DNA from: a bacterium
GTDB taxonomy: Bacteria > Acidobacteriota > Thermoanaerobaculia > Multivoradales > J023
Direction of reading: 5' to 3'
Assembly (NCBI GenBank): GCA_024226315.1
Contig: JAAELT010000420.1
Span: 86,964 to 150,963 of the forward strand
Length of the DNA: 64,000 bases
In this document: piece by piece, positions 7,794 through 16,512 of the stretch
Layout of the letters: each line of letters opens with the position of its first letter
Position numbering within the stretch: position 1 is the first letter of the stretch
Made by a program: the position numbers and the translations under genes
The notes under the pieces: generated by a model
Seen by the model: only the letters and a program-made list of their open reading frames with translations
The model's database searches: none
What the model was told of the DNA's origin: nothing

Positions 7794-9299
7794 CTACTCG
7801 ACGCTCACGCCGACCGTCTGCCAGCCCTTGAGCACGGCCAGCTGCTCGGGGCTATCGCGGCCGAACTCGACGCCCGCGAGGGTGAAGGTGGTGCGCGCCA
7901 GGTCGCGAAGCGTGCTCGAGGGCCGGAGGACGAGCAGCGCCTTGTACCAGACGAGCCCGGTTTTCTCCCAGGCCGGGCCGCCGATCTCGGCGGAGGCTAT
8001 GTAGAAGGCGCGGTTCGGGATCCCGGTGTTGATGCGCTGATCGTTCCCGGCGTCCTCGCGGTACTTGCTCATGTGCCCCGGCTGTTGATCCCCTTCGTAG
8101 GCTGTGCCGGGGGCCTTCAGCGACCGCAATGCGATGCCCCGAAACTCTGGCGCGAGGATGTCCTTGCCGATCAACCAATCGGCTTCGGCGGCAGTCTGGC
8201 CGAAGCGCCATTGCTCGACGAGGACGGCGAAGACGTCGGAGTAGTGGTACCACAACATTCCAGGCTCGCCGGTCTGCTGGAGGCCGCTCGAGTGCTGGAC
8301 CACCCCGTGGGTGAACTCGGTCGCGACGATGCTCAGACCGGTGAACTTCCTGACGGCACCCGCGCCCTCACCGAACGCCATCTGCGAGTCGTGCCAGAAG
8401 GCGTTGGGCTGGCCGTAGTGCACCGTGGCGACGATCGGCATGCCCTCCCCGTCCATGGAATCGCGATCGAAGGCTTCCAAGAAGAAGTTGTAGACGTGCC
8501 CGAGGTTCTCGTAGACCTCGGTCACCGTCGGGTCGTCGGTCTCGGGATCACCCTCGGCGCGCACCAGCACCCCCGGTAGCTGCGTGCCGCTCCGGGCGTC
8601 GTAGATTTCACGCCGCAGACGGGACCGCGCCGCGGGCAGGTCCGCCTCGGGCTCGGTGTTCTCCGTGCCGGTGGCATCGGGCTCCTGCTCAGCCGGGGTC
8701 TCGACGCTGTCGCCGGGCTCGGGGGGATCGCCCGAATCGGGCATCAGGGAGATCACGACCACGATGATCAGAGCCGCGGCGAGGGCCAGGGCCGCTGGCA
8801 GGAGCCAACGCCGGGAGGGGCCGGGCTCGGCGCCATCGGCCTGCGCGGGCCGCGGAGCGGTTTCCTCGACCCTCGGCTCGGCCTTCACCGCTTCGGGCGC
8901 GGCCTGCGCCGAGGCGGAGAGAGATTCGATCGACTCGATGAGATCCGCCAGGCCCTCGTGATCCTCGCGGCCGTCCCAACCGATCAGGTCTGCCGCCTGG
9001 ATGCGCCGGAATTCGAGCGGCGGCTTGACGTCTTCGAGGCGTGCCGGCACCAGGATGTCGCGGACCGCGGCTTCCGACGCCTCGGTCTTCACCCAGTCCG
9101 ACTCGATCGAGGTCGCGGACCACAGGACCACCACGCAGCTGACGGCCTCGAGCTCGGCCTCGATCACCTCGTCGAAGGTCTTGCCTGGTGGGATGTCGCG
9201 ATCCCAGAAGACGTCCCACCCGCGGCCCTCGAGCACCTCGGCGAGCTTTCTCGCGATCTCACGGTCCTGACGCTTGTAGCTGATGAAGATGTCGCTCAT
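7794..9299 (-). CDS. TIR domain-TM-inactive M4 (thermolysin-like) fusion protein
   Basis: A 501-residue protein. Residues 1-125 form a TIR domain beginning DIFISYKRQD, with WDRDIPPG and the SDWVKTE motif whose Glu73 matches the NADase glutamate. An acidic/proline linker leads to one membrane helix (about 165-186), another acidic linker, and an M4 peptidase fold (about 255-501) recognisable from TVHYGQPNAFW, GKDILAP, INTGIPN and the terminal AVLKGW motifs. The catalytic site is destroyed: HExxH is TEFTH (327-331), the glutamate ligand is Tyr351, and the active-site His is Arg422. The likely topology is a cytosolic TIR effector with an extracytoplasmic pseudoprotease sensor; this is inference. 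The start at 9299 is the conserved MSDIFISYKR; an upstream in-frame ATG overlaps the divergent gene. Its 3' end lies 17 bp upstream of the frame-shifted DinB start. Confidence 0.85.
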   Translation of the reverse strand: MSDIFISYKRQDREIARKLAEVLEGRGWDVFWDRDIPPGKTFDEVIEAELEAVSCVVVLWSATSIESDWVKTEASEAAVRDILVPARLEDVKPPLEFRRIQAADLIGWDGREDHEGLADLIESIESLSASAQAAPEAVKAEPRVEETAPRPAQADGAEPGPSRRWLLPAALALAAALIIVVVISLMPDSGDPPEPGDSVETPAEQEPDATGTENTEPEADLPAARSRLRREIYDARSGTQLPGVLVRAEGDPETDDPTVTEVYENLGHVYNFFLEAFDRDSMDGEGMPIVATVHYGQPNAFWHDSQMAFGEGAGAVRKFTGLSIVATEFTHGVVQHSSGLQQTGEPGMLWYHYSDVFAVLVEQWRFGQTAAEADWLIGKDILAPEFRGIALRSLKAPGTAYEGDQQPGHMSKYREDAGNDQRINTGIPNRAFYIASAEIGGPAWEKTGLVWYKALLVLRPSSTLRDLARTTFTLAGVEFGRDSPEQLAVLKGWQTVGVSVE

Positions 9300-9332
9300 C
9301 GTCTCTCGGTCGGGGCGGAAGTTGTTGCTAGT

Positions 9333-9596
9333 ATGAGCCCAAGGATCCACGATGTCCAACCGTCGCCGGGGGAGAGCCAGGGCCTGAGCGGGCGGGTCGA
9401 AGTCGAGATCGATGGCCACTGCACGGTCTCCGAGCGGGTGAGGACCTTCCCCGGGCAGACGACGCAGGTCACCATCGTCCTGGGCACCATCACCGACGAC
9501 AGCGACCCGATCAGTGTCGGCGTCGCCGACGACCCGGTACCCCAGGGCTGGGCCATCCGGGCGATCGTCGACGATCCCAATCCGATCGGGGGGTGA
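9333..9596 (+). CDS. Small hypothetical protein divergent from the TIR gene
   Basis: An 87-residue acidic protein, MSPRIHDVQP to the C-terminus DPNPIGG. Almost every codon ends in G or C and it contains regular beta-like stretches (VEVEIDGHC, TTQVTIVLGTITDD), so it looks truly coding. No signal peptide and no recognised domain. It is transcribed away from the TIR-M4 gene with 33 bp between the two ATGs, so the two may share control. No clear ribosome site precedes the ATG at 9333. Function unknown. Confidence 0.6.
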   Translation: MSPRIHDVQPSPGESQGLSGRVEVEIDGHCTVSERVRTFPGQTTQVTIVLGTITDDSDPISVGVADDPVPQGWAIRAIVDDPNPIGG

Positions 9597-9686
9597 GAAT
9601 CTCGGTCTCCGCTGCCGGCTGGATAGTGACGCGGTAGGTCATGCCTGGCGATTGGTACACTGAGGCTCTTTGAATCGACGCCAAAC

Positions 9687-11216
9687 ATGATCACCCGGTC
9701 TGGAAGGTCTGGGCCGTTGGCTTTTCTCGCCACGCTCGCCGGCGTCAAGCTGCTGCTGCATCTCGCGACCCACCACCGCTATGGCTACGAGCGCGACGAG
9801 CTCTATTTCATCGCCTGCGCGAAGCGGCTCGCCTGGGGCTACGTCGACCACCCGCCGCTGGTCCCGTGGATCACACGGCTGGCGGGCGAGGTCTTCGACT
9901 ATTCCCTGCTCGGTCTGCGCCTCTTCCCGATCCTCGCCCTGACCGGGGCATTGATTCTGACCGCCGCCATGGCGCGAAGGCTCGGTGGCGGCCCCTGGGC
10001 GCAGGGTCTGGCCGCGCTCTCGTTCCTGATCGCGCCCCTGTACCTTCGCCTCGGGACGTTTCTCAACATCCCGAGCTTCGAGGTGTTCTTCTGGACGCTG
10101 CTGAGCTGGCTGCTGACGGTTCTGCTGCGGGAAGACCGTCCCCGGCTCTGGCTGTGGATCGGTGCCGTGGCGGGCCTCGGGTTGCTCAACAAGCACAGCA
10201 TGCTGCTGTTCGGGTTTGCCCTGGCGGTGGGCCTCCTGCTGACCCCCGCCCGTGCCTATCTGAGGAGCCGGTGGCTGTGGCTGGGCGGCGCGGTCGCCGG
10301 GATCGTGTTCTCGCCCAACCTCGTCTGGCAGTGGGAGCACGGCTTTCCGACGCTCGAGTTCGTCCGCAACCTGAACCGCGACGTCATGGGCCAGGTCTCG
10401 GCGACCGACTTCCTGCTGGGTCAAGTGCTCTACATGCATCCCCTGCTGGTGCCGGTCTGGCTGTCCGGGCTGGCCTGGTACCTGTTCGCGGCCGCGGGCC
10501 GGCCTTTTCGGCTGCTGGGATGGATCTTCGTCGTCACGGTGACGGTGCTGCTGCTCACCAGGAGCAAGGTCTACTACCTGGCGCCGGCCTTCCCGATGCT
10601 GATGGCCGCCGGCGCCGTGGCGATCGAGCAATGGCTCGCGAGGCGGCACCGCCGCTGGCCGAGGGCGGCGATTCCGGGGCTGCTGGCCGCCGGGGGTCTC
10701 GTCTTCCTGCCTCTCGCCCTGCCGATCCTGCCGATCGAGACCCTGGATCGGGCCATCCCGCGGGTCACTTTCGGCCTGGTCGAGGATCCCTTCGAGCTGA
10801 CGGAGCACTTTCACAAGGAGCTCGGTTGGGAGAACCAGGCCGCGACCGTCGCGCGCGTCTACCACTCTCTGCCCGAGGCGGACCGGGCCCGGGCCGCCAT
10901 CCTCGCGGGCAACTACGGCGAGGCCGGGGCGATCGACTTCTTCGGCCCGGAGCTCGGTCTGCCGCCGGCGATCAGCGGCCACTACAGCTATTACGTGTGG
11001 GGGCCAGGGGAGGCCAGTGGCGAGGTCTTGATTGCGTTCGGCGTGCCGCGCGACGTTCTCGCCGAGATCTTCGGACGCATCGAGGAAGTCGCCAGGATCC
11101 ATCATCCCCAGGCGCTGCCGGTGGAGAACGATCTGCCGGTTCTCCTTTGCACGCAACCCCGAATGCCGTTGGCGGACGCATGGCCGCGGCTGCGTTTTTT
11201 TGCGAGGATCAACTGA
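9687..11216 (+). CDS. GT39/ArnT-like membrane glycosyltransferase
   Basis: A 509-residue integral membrane protein of the PMT_2/GT39 type (dolichyl- or polyprenyl-phosphate sugar mannosyl/arabinosyltransferase superfamily). The first extracytoplasmic loop carries the acidic catalytic motif YERDELYF (about residues 32-39), followed by AWGYVDHPPL, and about ten hydrophobic helices follow to residue 355. The C-terminal ~150 residues form a soluble domain. Such enzymes transfer a sugar from a lipid-phosphate carrier to lipid A, protein or another acceptor on the periplasmic side. A TACACT hexamer at 9656 is a possible -10. There is no clear ribosome site. Acceptor unknown. Confidence 0.85.
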   Translation: MITRSGRSGPLAFLATLAGVKLLLHLATHHRYGYERDELYFIACAKRLAWGYVDHPPLVPWITRLAGEVFDYSLLGLRLFPILALTGALILTAAMARRLGGGPWAQGLAALSFLIAPLYLRLGTFLNIPSFEVFFWTLLSWLLTVLLREDRPRLWLWIGAVAGLGLLNKHSMLLFGFALAVGLLLTPARAYLRSRWLWLGGAVAGIVFSPNLVWQWEHGFPTLEFVRNLNRDVMGQVSATDFLLGQVLYMHPLLVPVWLSGLAWYLFAAAGRPFRLLGWIFVVTVTVLLLTRSKVYYLAPAFPMLMAAGAVAIEQWLARRHRRWPRAAIPGLLAAGGLVFLPLALPILPIETLDRAIPRVTFGLVEDPFELTEHFHKELGWENQAATVARVYHSLPEADRARAAILAGNYGEAGAIDFFGPELGLPPAISGHYSYYVWGPGEASGEVLIAFGVPRDVLAEIFGRIEEVARIHHPQALPVENDLPVLLCTQPRMPLADAWPRLRFFARIN

Positions 11217-11385
11217 GCGTTCTTTCTGAACCTGCGCGGCCTCAATGCCCGCGTCGTTCGACCCGGGGAGATCCGAGTGGGCGACGTGGCCGCGAGTCAG
11301 GATCGGAAGAGCCAGTAAGGTGGTCGACCAGAGCACGGCAAACCTCGAGAGTGACGCAGGTATGACCGCGGTGTTTCACTGTGCC

Positions 11386-14300
11386 TCAATGACGGGATAC
11401 GGCTGGTTTTTGATCTTTGAGGGTCGCTCGGTTCTTTGCTTCGGGAAGGGTGAAACAGAACGCGGAACCTCGGCCACGGCCCTCCGATTCGACCCAGATA
11501 CGGCCACCATGGGCGTCGACGATCCGCTTGACGAGGGCGAGGCCGATCCCCGTGCCCTCGCTCTGTTCGTCCAGGCGGGCGAAAAGACCGAAGATCTTCT
11601 CGTGGTCGTCGGGAGCGATTCCCATGCCGTTGTCGCGGACGTAGACCACGGCCTCGTCCGCTCCTCTCCGGACGCCGATCTCCACTAGCGGCCGGGGCTG
11701 GTCGCCCATGTACTTGACGGCATTCTCGACCAGATTCTGAAGTACCTCCAGAAGGCGTGGCGGATCGCCTGAGACCACCGGTAGGCCGGGGAAGATCTCG
11801 AGCTCGGTCCCGCGTTCGGCGATCGGGCCGGCGACCCGAGCCACCGCCTCGTGCGCCACCTCCACCAGAGCAACCTCCCGCGGCCGGTTGATCACCCGGC
11901 CGATCCGCGACAGCTCGAGGAGATCGTCCAGGAGCTCGCCCATCTTCGCCGCCGCGTCGTCGATCCGCTCAAGGTCTTGCTCCATGGTGTCGCCCTCTCC
12001 CGCCGCCGCTTTCGCCTTCAACAGGCCGGCGAATCCCCGGATCGTCACCAGGGGACTCTTCAAGTCGTGGGAGACGGTGTAGGTGAACCGCTCGAGCTCT
12101 TCGTTCTTGGCCTTCACCTCGGCGTTCTTGGCTTCGAGCTCGGCGACGAACCGTTGCCGTTGCTGATCCAGCTCCTCCAGAGCCTGATTGCGCCGCGAGA
12201 TCCGCCGGTTGCGCCACTGGCTGATGCCTCCGCCCAGGACGAGGCTCAAACCGAAGAAGCTGGCGACGATGAAGATCAGGGTCTGGTAGAAACGCGGCTC
12301 GAGATGGAACGTGAGCTGCGCTCCCGTCTCGCTCCACACCCCGTCCTCGTTGGCCGCGGTCACGCGAAACCGATACGCTCCCGGAGCGAGGTTCGTGTAG
12401 TAGGCCACCCGCCGCGTGCCGGCGTCGATCCATTGCTCGTCGTAGCCGTCGAGCCGGTACTTGAAACGCACCTCTTCGGGCTTGCTGAAACTCACACCCG
12501 TGAAGTGGAGCTCGAGCTCTCCTCGGCCGGGCGGTAGGTTCAGCCGCGAGAGGCGGGTGGCGGGCTCGCTCGAGGCCGGCTCGCCGTCGACGACGACCCG
12601 CTCGATGATCACCTCCGGAGGAATCGGGTTGCCGCGGATCGAGCTCGGCTCGATGCTCACCAGGCCGCCGACGGTGGGAAACAAGATTTCGCCATCGCGG
12701 CTCTTGAAGCCGGCTGGCTGTGCGCCTCCCAGGCCGGCGTAGCTGGTCATGCCATCCAGGCTGTTGAAGAGCCTGGCATGGAGCTCCGCGACCGCGCCGC
12801 GGGCATGATCGTCGAGCTGCTTCTTGGCGACACGGGCGATGCCCAGATCCAGGAGCAGCCACAGGTGGGCCTGGTCGTCCTCGACGATCTGGTAGATCGT
12901 CGAGCTCGGGAGACCGTCTTCGCTGGAGTAGGAGACGAACTCTCCCTGCCGATAACGCAGCAGACCGTTCGCCCAGGTGCCGATCCACAAGGTGCCTTCA
13001 CTGTCCTCGTAGAAAGTGGTTGCACTGACGCTAGGGAGCTGCCTGCTGGTGACCTCTGCGTCTTTCAGCTCCGCGTCCGGGCCCAGGCTGAGCTTCGCCA
13101 GCCCGCCGTTGGTGCCGATCCAGAGGTCGTGGCGGCGATCTTCGAAGAGCGCCCAGACGGTGTTGTGCGGCAGCCCCTGGGACATACTGAAGGTGACGAT
13201 CCGGTCCGCATCGAGGGCGAGGAGGCCGGCGGATTCCGTTCCGAGCCACAGCCGGCCTCGCCGGTCCTCCTCGATGACGTAGACCTCGGGGAAATAGGGT
13301 AGGCTGAGCTCACTGACGTCGGGGGTGGCGAAACGGCCCCCCTGCCCCCACTGGTCCCCCTCCGGAGGAACCCACCAGCTCCAGCCGGCGTCGGTTCCGA
13401 CGACGAGGCTGGCGTCGCGGCGCTGGTGTATCGAGTTCACGACGTTACTCGCGAGGCCGTCGTCGGTGGTATAGGTGACAGACCCGCCGCTCTCGAGTCG
13501 GGTGAGCCCGCTACCCCGTGTGCCGATCCAGAGGTTGCCCTCCCGATCCCCGTAGACCGTCGCCACCCGATCGTTGGGCAGACCCCAGCGGGTGCTATCG
13601 GTGGTGATGGGGGTGTCACGCAAACGAGTGAGCCCGAGCCCGTAGGAGCCGATCCAGAGGTTTCCCTCCCGGTCTTCGAGGATGCCTTCCAGAGAGCCGG
13701 TCGACAGCTCGGCTCGTTGCTCGAAGACGAGCGGTCCCCCCGAAGGGGTCCCCGGTTTCGCGGTGCCCGAAGGCGAGCCCAGCCGCACCAGGCCACCGCC
13801 CAGGGTGGCGAGCCAGAGATTGCCATCCCGGTCGGCCTGGATGGTCTCCAGGTCGGCACCCGGAAGACCGTGCTCGGTGGTGTAGGAGACGAACGATCCG
13901 CCGTCGAGCCGCGACAGGCCGCCGCCCGTGCCGACCCAGAGGTTACCTTCCAGGTCCTCACCGAGCGTCACGATCTCGTCGTCGCCGAGGCCGTCCCGGG
14001 TGGTGTAGGTACGGATCGTCCCGTCCTGGAGCCGGTGGAGGCCGCTGGCGGTAGCGATCCACAAACCGCCGGCACGGTCCTCGTGGAGGTCCCAGACGAG
14101 CTCTGCCGCCAGTCCTTCGCGCGCGGTGTAACTCGTCCATCGATCGTCCCGCGACGTCCCCTGGGGCAACGAGGGGGAGAGCTGCAGTCGCGCCAGCCCG
14201 TTCTCGGTGCCGATCCACAAGCTGCCGTCGCGGCTCTGCTCGAGCACCCACACCCGATCGTCCAGCAGTCCCTCTCGGGTGGTGTACCTCGTCCACTCGC

Positions 14301-14724
14301 CGTCCCTGAGCCGGATCAGCCCGCCGCCGTAGGTGCCGACCCACAGGCTTCCATCCGGACCTTCCGCGAGGTCGTAAATCGTGTCGTTCGTCATCGCCGG
14401 GGTATTGCCGGCGTTGAAGACGGTGAACCGCACGCCATCGAATCGGGCCAGCCCGGCGTAGGTGGCGAGCCAGAGGTAACCGTCAGCGGTCTGGAGGATT
14501 GCCCACACGCTGCTGTTCGGTAGTCCTTCGTCGGCTCCCCAGACGTCCAGCTGGTACTGGTCGACAGCTTTGCCGGGAGTGAGCGCCTGGAGCGGTGTTG
14601 TCCACAGCAGGAGCCCGATCACCAGGGCCGCGAACCGGTCTGCACGCCCCCGTTCTCGTAGACGGTCCCGGTTTGCACGGATCCACTCCTGCCCGATCCC
14701 CTCTCGATGAATCCTTCTGGGCAC
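11386..14724 (-). CDS. Beta-propeller two-component sensor histidine kinase
   Basis: A 1112-residue membrane kinase of the hybrid-two-component-like family. After a signal/anchor (about residues 30-47) come some fourteen Reg_prop repeats with recurrent GNLWIGT-type strands (~60-690) forming two extracytoplasmic propellers. A Y_Y_Y Ig-like domain follows (~720-800, with YRLDGYDEQW), then a membrane helix (~808-830) and a coiled coil. Next are HisKA with the phospho-acceptor His in TVSHDLKSP (~885) and HATPase_c with NLVENAVKY, DNGMGIAP and GTGIGLALVKRI. No receiver or AraC domain follows, so a separate response regulator is needed; none is adjacent. Relatives sense polysaccharide breakdown products. 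The start is GTG at 14724. The gene converges on the glycosyltransferase with 169 bp between them. Confidence 0.9.
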   Translation of the reverse strand: MPRRIHREGIGQEWIRANRDRLRERGRADRFAALVIGLLLWTTPLQALTPGKAVDQYQLDVWGADEGLPNSSVWAILQTADGYLWLATYAGLARFDGVRFTVFNAGNTPAMTNDTIYDLAEGPDGSLWVGTYGGGLIRLRDGEWTRYTTREGLLDDRVWVLEQSRDGSLWIGTENGLARLQLSPSLPQGTSRDDRWTSYTAREGLAAELVWDLHEDRAGGLWIATASGLHRLQDGTIRTYTTRDGLGDDEIVTLGEDLEGNLWVGTGGGLSRLDGGSFVSYTTEHGLPGADLETIQADRDGNLWLATLGGGLVRLGSPSGTAKPGTPSGGPLVFEQRAELSTGSLEGILEDREGNLWIGSYGLGLTRLRDTPITTDSTRWGLPNDRVATVYGDREGNLWIGTRGSGLTRLESGGSVTYTTDDGLASNVVNSIHQRRDASLVVGTDAGWSWWVPPEGDQWGQGGRFATPDVSELSLPYFPEVYVIEEDRRGRLWLGTESAGLLALDADRIVTFSMSQGLPHNTVWALFEDRRHDLWIGTNGGLAKLSLGPDAELKDAEVTSRQLPSVSATTFYEDSEGTLWIGTWANGLLRYRQGEFVSYSSEDGLPSSTIYQIVEDDQAHLWLLLDLGIARVAKKQLDDHARGAVAELHARLFNSLDGMTSYAGLGGAQPAGFKSRDGEILFPTVGGLVSIEPSSIRGNPIPPEVIIERVVVDGEPASSEPATRLSRLNLPPGRGELELHFTGVSFSKPEEVRFKYRLDGYDEQWIDAGTRRVAYYTNLAPGAYRFRVTAANEDGVWSETGAQLTFHLEPRFYQTLIFIVASFFGLSLVLGGGISQWRNRRISRRNQALEELDQQRQRFVAELEAKNAEVKAKNEELERFTYTVSHDLKSPLVTIRGFAGLLKAKAAAGEGDTMEQDLERIDDAAAKMGELLDDLLELSRIGRVINRPREVALVEVAHEAVARVAGPIAERGTELEIFPGLPVVSGDPPRLLEVLQNLVENAVKYMGDQPRPLVEIGVRRGADEAVVYVRDNGMGIAPDDHEKIFGLFARLDEQSEGTGIGLALVKRIVDAHGGRIWVESEGRGRGSAFCFTLPEAKNRATLKDQKPAVSRH

Positions 14725-15070
14725 TCAGGCAATTCTACATCCTACATCTCGATCCACATTACGATTCTCAGACGAGAGTCCTCGTTGTCGCGGAGCTCTC
14801 TCTGTTGATCAAAAAAGTCCCCCATGTGCCGGATCCACTGGGTAGTGTCGTCCAGACGGCGGACCCGGTCTCGAAACCGACCCGTTGGTCAGCCGGAGAA
14901 CAGCCGGGAAGACAATGTAGAGACGACGTGCTAAGCTCCGCCAACCCTGAGCCCTCCGAGCGCCGCTCATCCCGGGCTTCCCGACATCTTTCGGTCCGCC
15001 GCGATCCGCGAGGAACGCCCATGCGCCGCTCATCCGGTCGACGTATCCCGCAACCTAGGAGAATGCAGCC
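14725..15070. other. Divergent intergenic region
   Basis: 346 bp between the divergent sensor kinase and subtilisin genes. I see no supported gene. A 12-bp direct repeat CGCCGCTCATCC occurs about 60 bp apart (near 14962 and 15023), and AGGAGA at 15057-15062 is the ribosome site for the downstream gene. Promoters for both genes must lie here but no strong hexamers stand out. Confidence 0.5.
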
Positions 15071-16501
15071 GTGAACTTCAAGAGAATCGTACTCGTCGCC
15101 ATCGCCCTGCTGGTCGCAGCCCAGAGTCTGTCCGCCGCCGAGACGCGGGAGATCCTCGGCCGGGAATACGAACAGAAGGCCGGCGGCTGGGTGCAGAAGG
15201 CTCCGGGCGGCCGGGAGTACCCGGTCAATCCGCAGGTGATCACGGTCAAGTTTCAGGCGGCCGACCGCGCCGCCCAGGAGGCGCTCCACGACAGCCTCGG
15301 TGCGAAGGAGCTGCGCCGGGCGATCACCGGATTCATCGACGTCGAGATCGCCCGCGGGCAGGACGTGTTCGTGGCGATCGACGCCTACATGGCCTCGGGC
15401 GCGGTCGAAATCGCCGAGCCGAATACGTTCGGCACCTACGCTGTGATGCCGAACGACACCAGCTATGGCACCCAGTGGTACCCGGCCAACGTGGACGCGG
15501 AGGAGGCCTGGGACGTCACCACCGGCTCGCCGGACGTGATCATCGCGGTCCTCGACTCGGGTACGGAGTTCTCTCACGAGGACCTCGGACTCGGCACCGA
15601 CGGCTATCAGAACATCTGGCTCAACGACGCCGAGGACGCCTGGAGCAGCCCGGACAACCCGGCCACCGGCAACGGCGTCGACGACGATCTCAACGGATAT
15701 ATCGATGACTGGAAGGGCTATGACTTTTCGACCGGCGACAACGACAGCAGCGGGTCGTTCTTCCACGGTACCGCGGTGGCCGGCGTGGCCGCGGCCAAGA
15801 CCAACAACGCGCAGGGCGTGGCAGGCATCGCCGGAGGCTTCGGCGCGGCGGGTTCCCGGGTCATGATTGCCGGGGTCGGCGACTCTTTCCCTGACGGCGC
15901 GGCGATCGATGACGCGATTCTCTACGCCGGTGAGCACGGCGCACACATCGTTCAGCTCAGCCTGACGGTCGGGCAGACCGCGTCGATCGACGCGGCGCTG
16001 CAGATGGGCCACGACACCTACGGCATGACGATCATCTGCGCCTCGGGCAACAATTTTTCGACCAGCGTCGGTTACCCGTCCGTGGATTCCCACGTCATCG
16101 CGGTGGGCGCCACCAACCAGTCGGACCTGCGGGAGCCGTTCTCCAACCACGGCCCCGACCTCGAGATCTCGGCCCCCGGCACCGAGATCTTCGCGCTCGA
16201 CTTGAACGACGGCTACGGGGAGACCAGCGGCACCTCGTTCTCCGCGCCGCTGACCTCGGGCGTGGTGGCCCTCATGCTGTCGGCCAATCCCGCCTTGACG
16301 AACGTCGAGATCCGCCAAATCCTGCACGACACCGCCGACAAGGTGGGCGGCTACGACTACGACTGGAACGCCGGCATGCCCGGCCACTCCTTCGAGCTTG
16401 GCTACGGCAAGGTCAACGCCGACGCCGCGGTGCAGGCGGCCAACACCGGGTCGATTTTTACCGACGGTTTCGAGAGCGGCGACACCACGGCCTGGCAGTA
16501 A
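15071..16501 (+). CDS. Secreted S8 subtilisin-family peptidase
   Basis: A 476-residue exported serine protease. A signal peptide (1-22, ending SLSAAE) and an inhibitor-like propeptide (about 50-115) precede the catalytic domain. The triad is Asp162 (VLDSGTEFS), His232 (FFHGTAVAG) and Ser389 (GTSFSAP), with the oxyanion Asn in CASGNN. The protein ends with FTDGFESGDTTAWQ, a short C-terminal motif also found at the end of the remnant at 61276 and common in secreted proteins of this group; it may be a sorting or secretion tag. The start is GTG at 15071 with AGGAGA 8 nt upstream. It converges with the alcohol dehydrogenase with only 11 bp between stops. Confidence 0.92.
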   Translation: MNFKRIVLVAIALLVAAQSLSAAETREILGREYEQKAGGWVQKAPGGREYPVNPQVITVKFQAADRAAQEALHDSLGAKELRRAITGFIDVEIARGQDVFVAIDAYMASGAVEIAEPNTFGTYAVMPNDTSYGTQWYPANVDAEEAWDVTTGSPDVIIAVLDSGTEFSHEDLGLGTDGYQNIWLNDAEDAWSSPDNPATGNGVDDDLNGYIDDWKGYDFSTGDNDSSGSFFHGTAVAGVAAAKTNNAQGVAGIAGGFGAAGSRVMIAGVGDSFPDGAAIDDAILYAGEHGAHIVQLSLTVGQTASIDAALQMGHDTYGMTIICASGNNFSTSVGYPSVDSHVIAVGATNQSDLREPFSNHGPDLEISAPGTEIFALDLNDGYGETSGTSFSAPLTSGVVALMLSANPALTNVEIRQILHDTADKVGGYDYDWNAGMPGHSFELGYGKVNADAAVQAANTGSIFTDGFESGDTTAWQ

Positions 16502-16512
16502 GGGCGGGCCGC

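Noticed and set aside
8958..9332. Upstream part of the frame containing the small gene at 9333
   Set aside because: It is antisense to the TIR domain; coding character begins only at the ATG at 9333.
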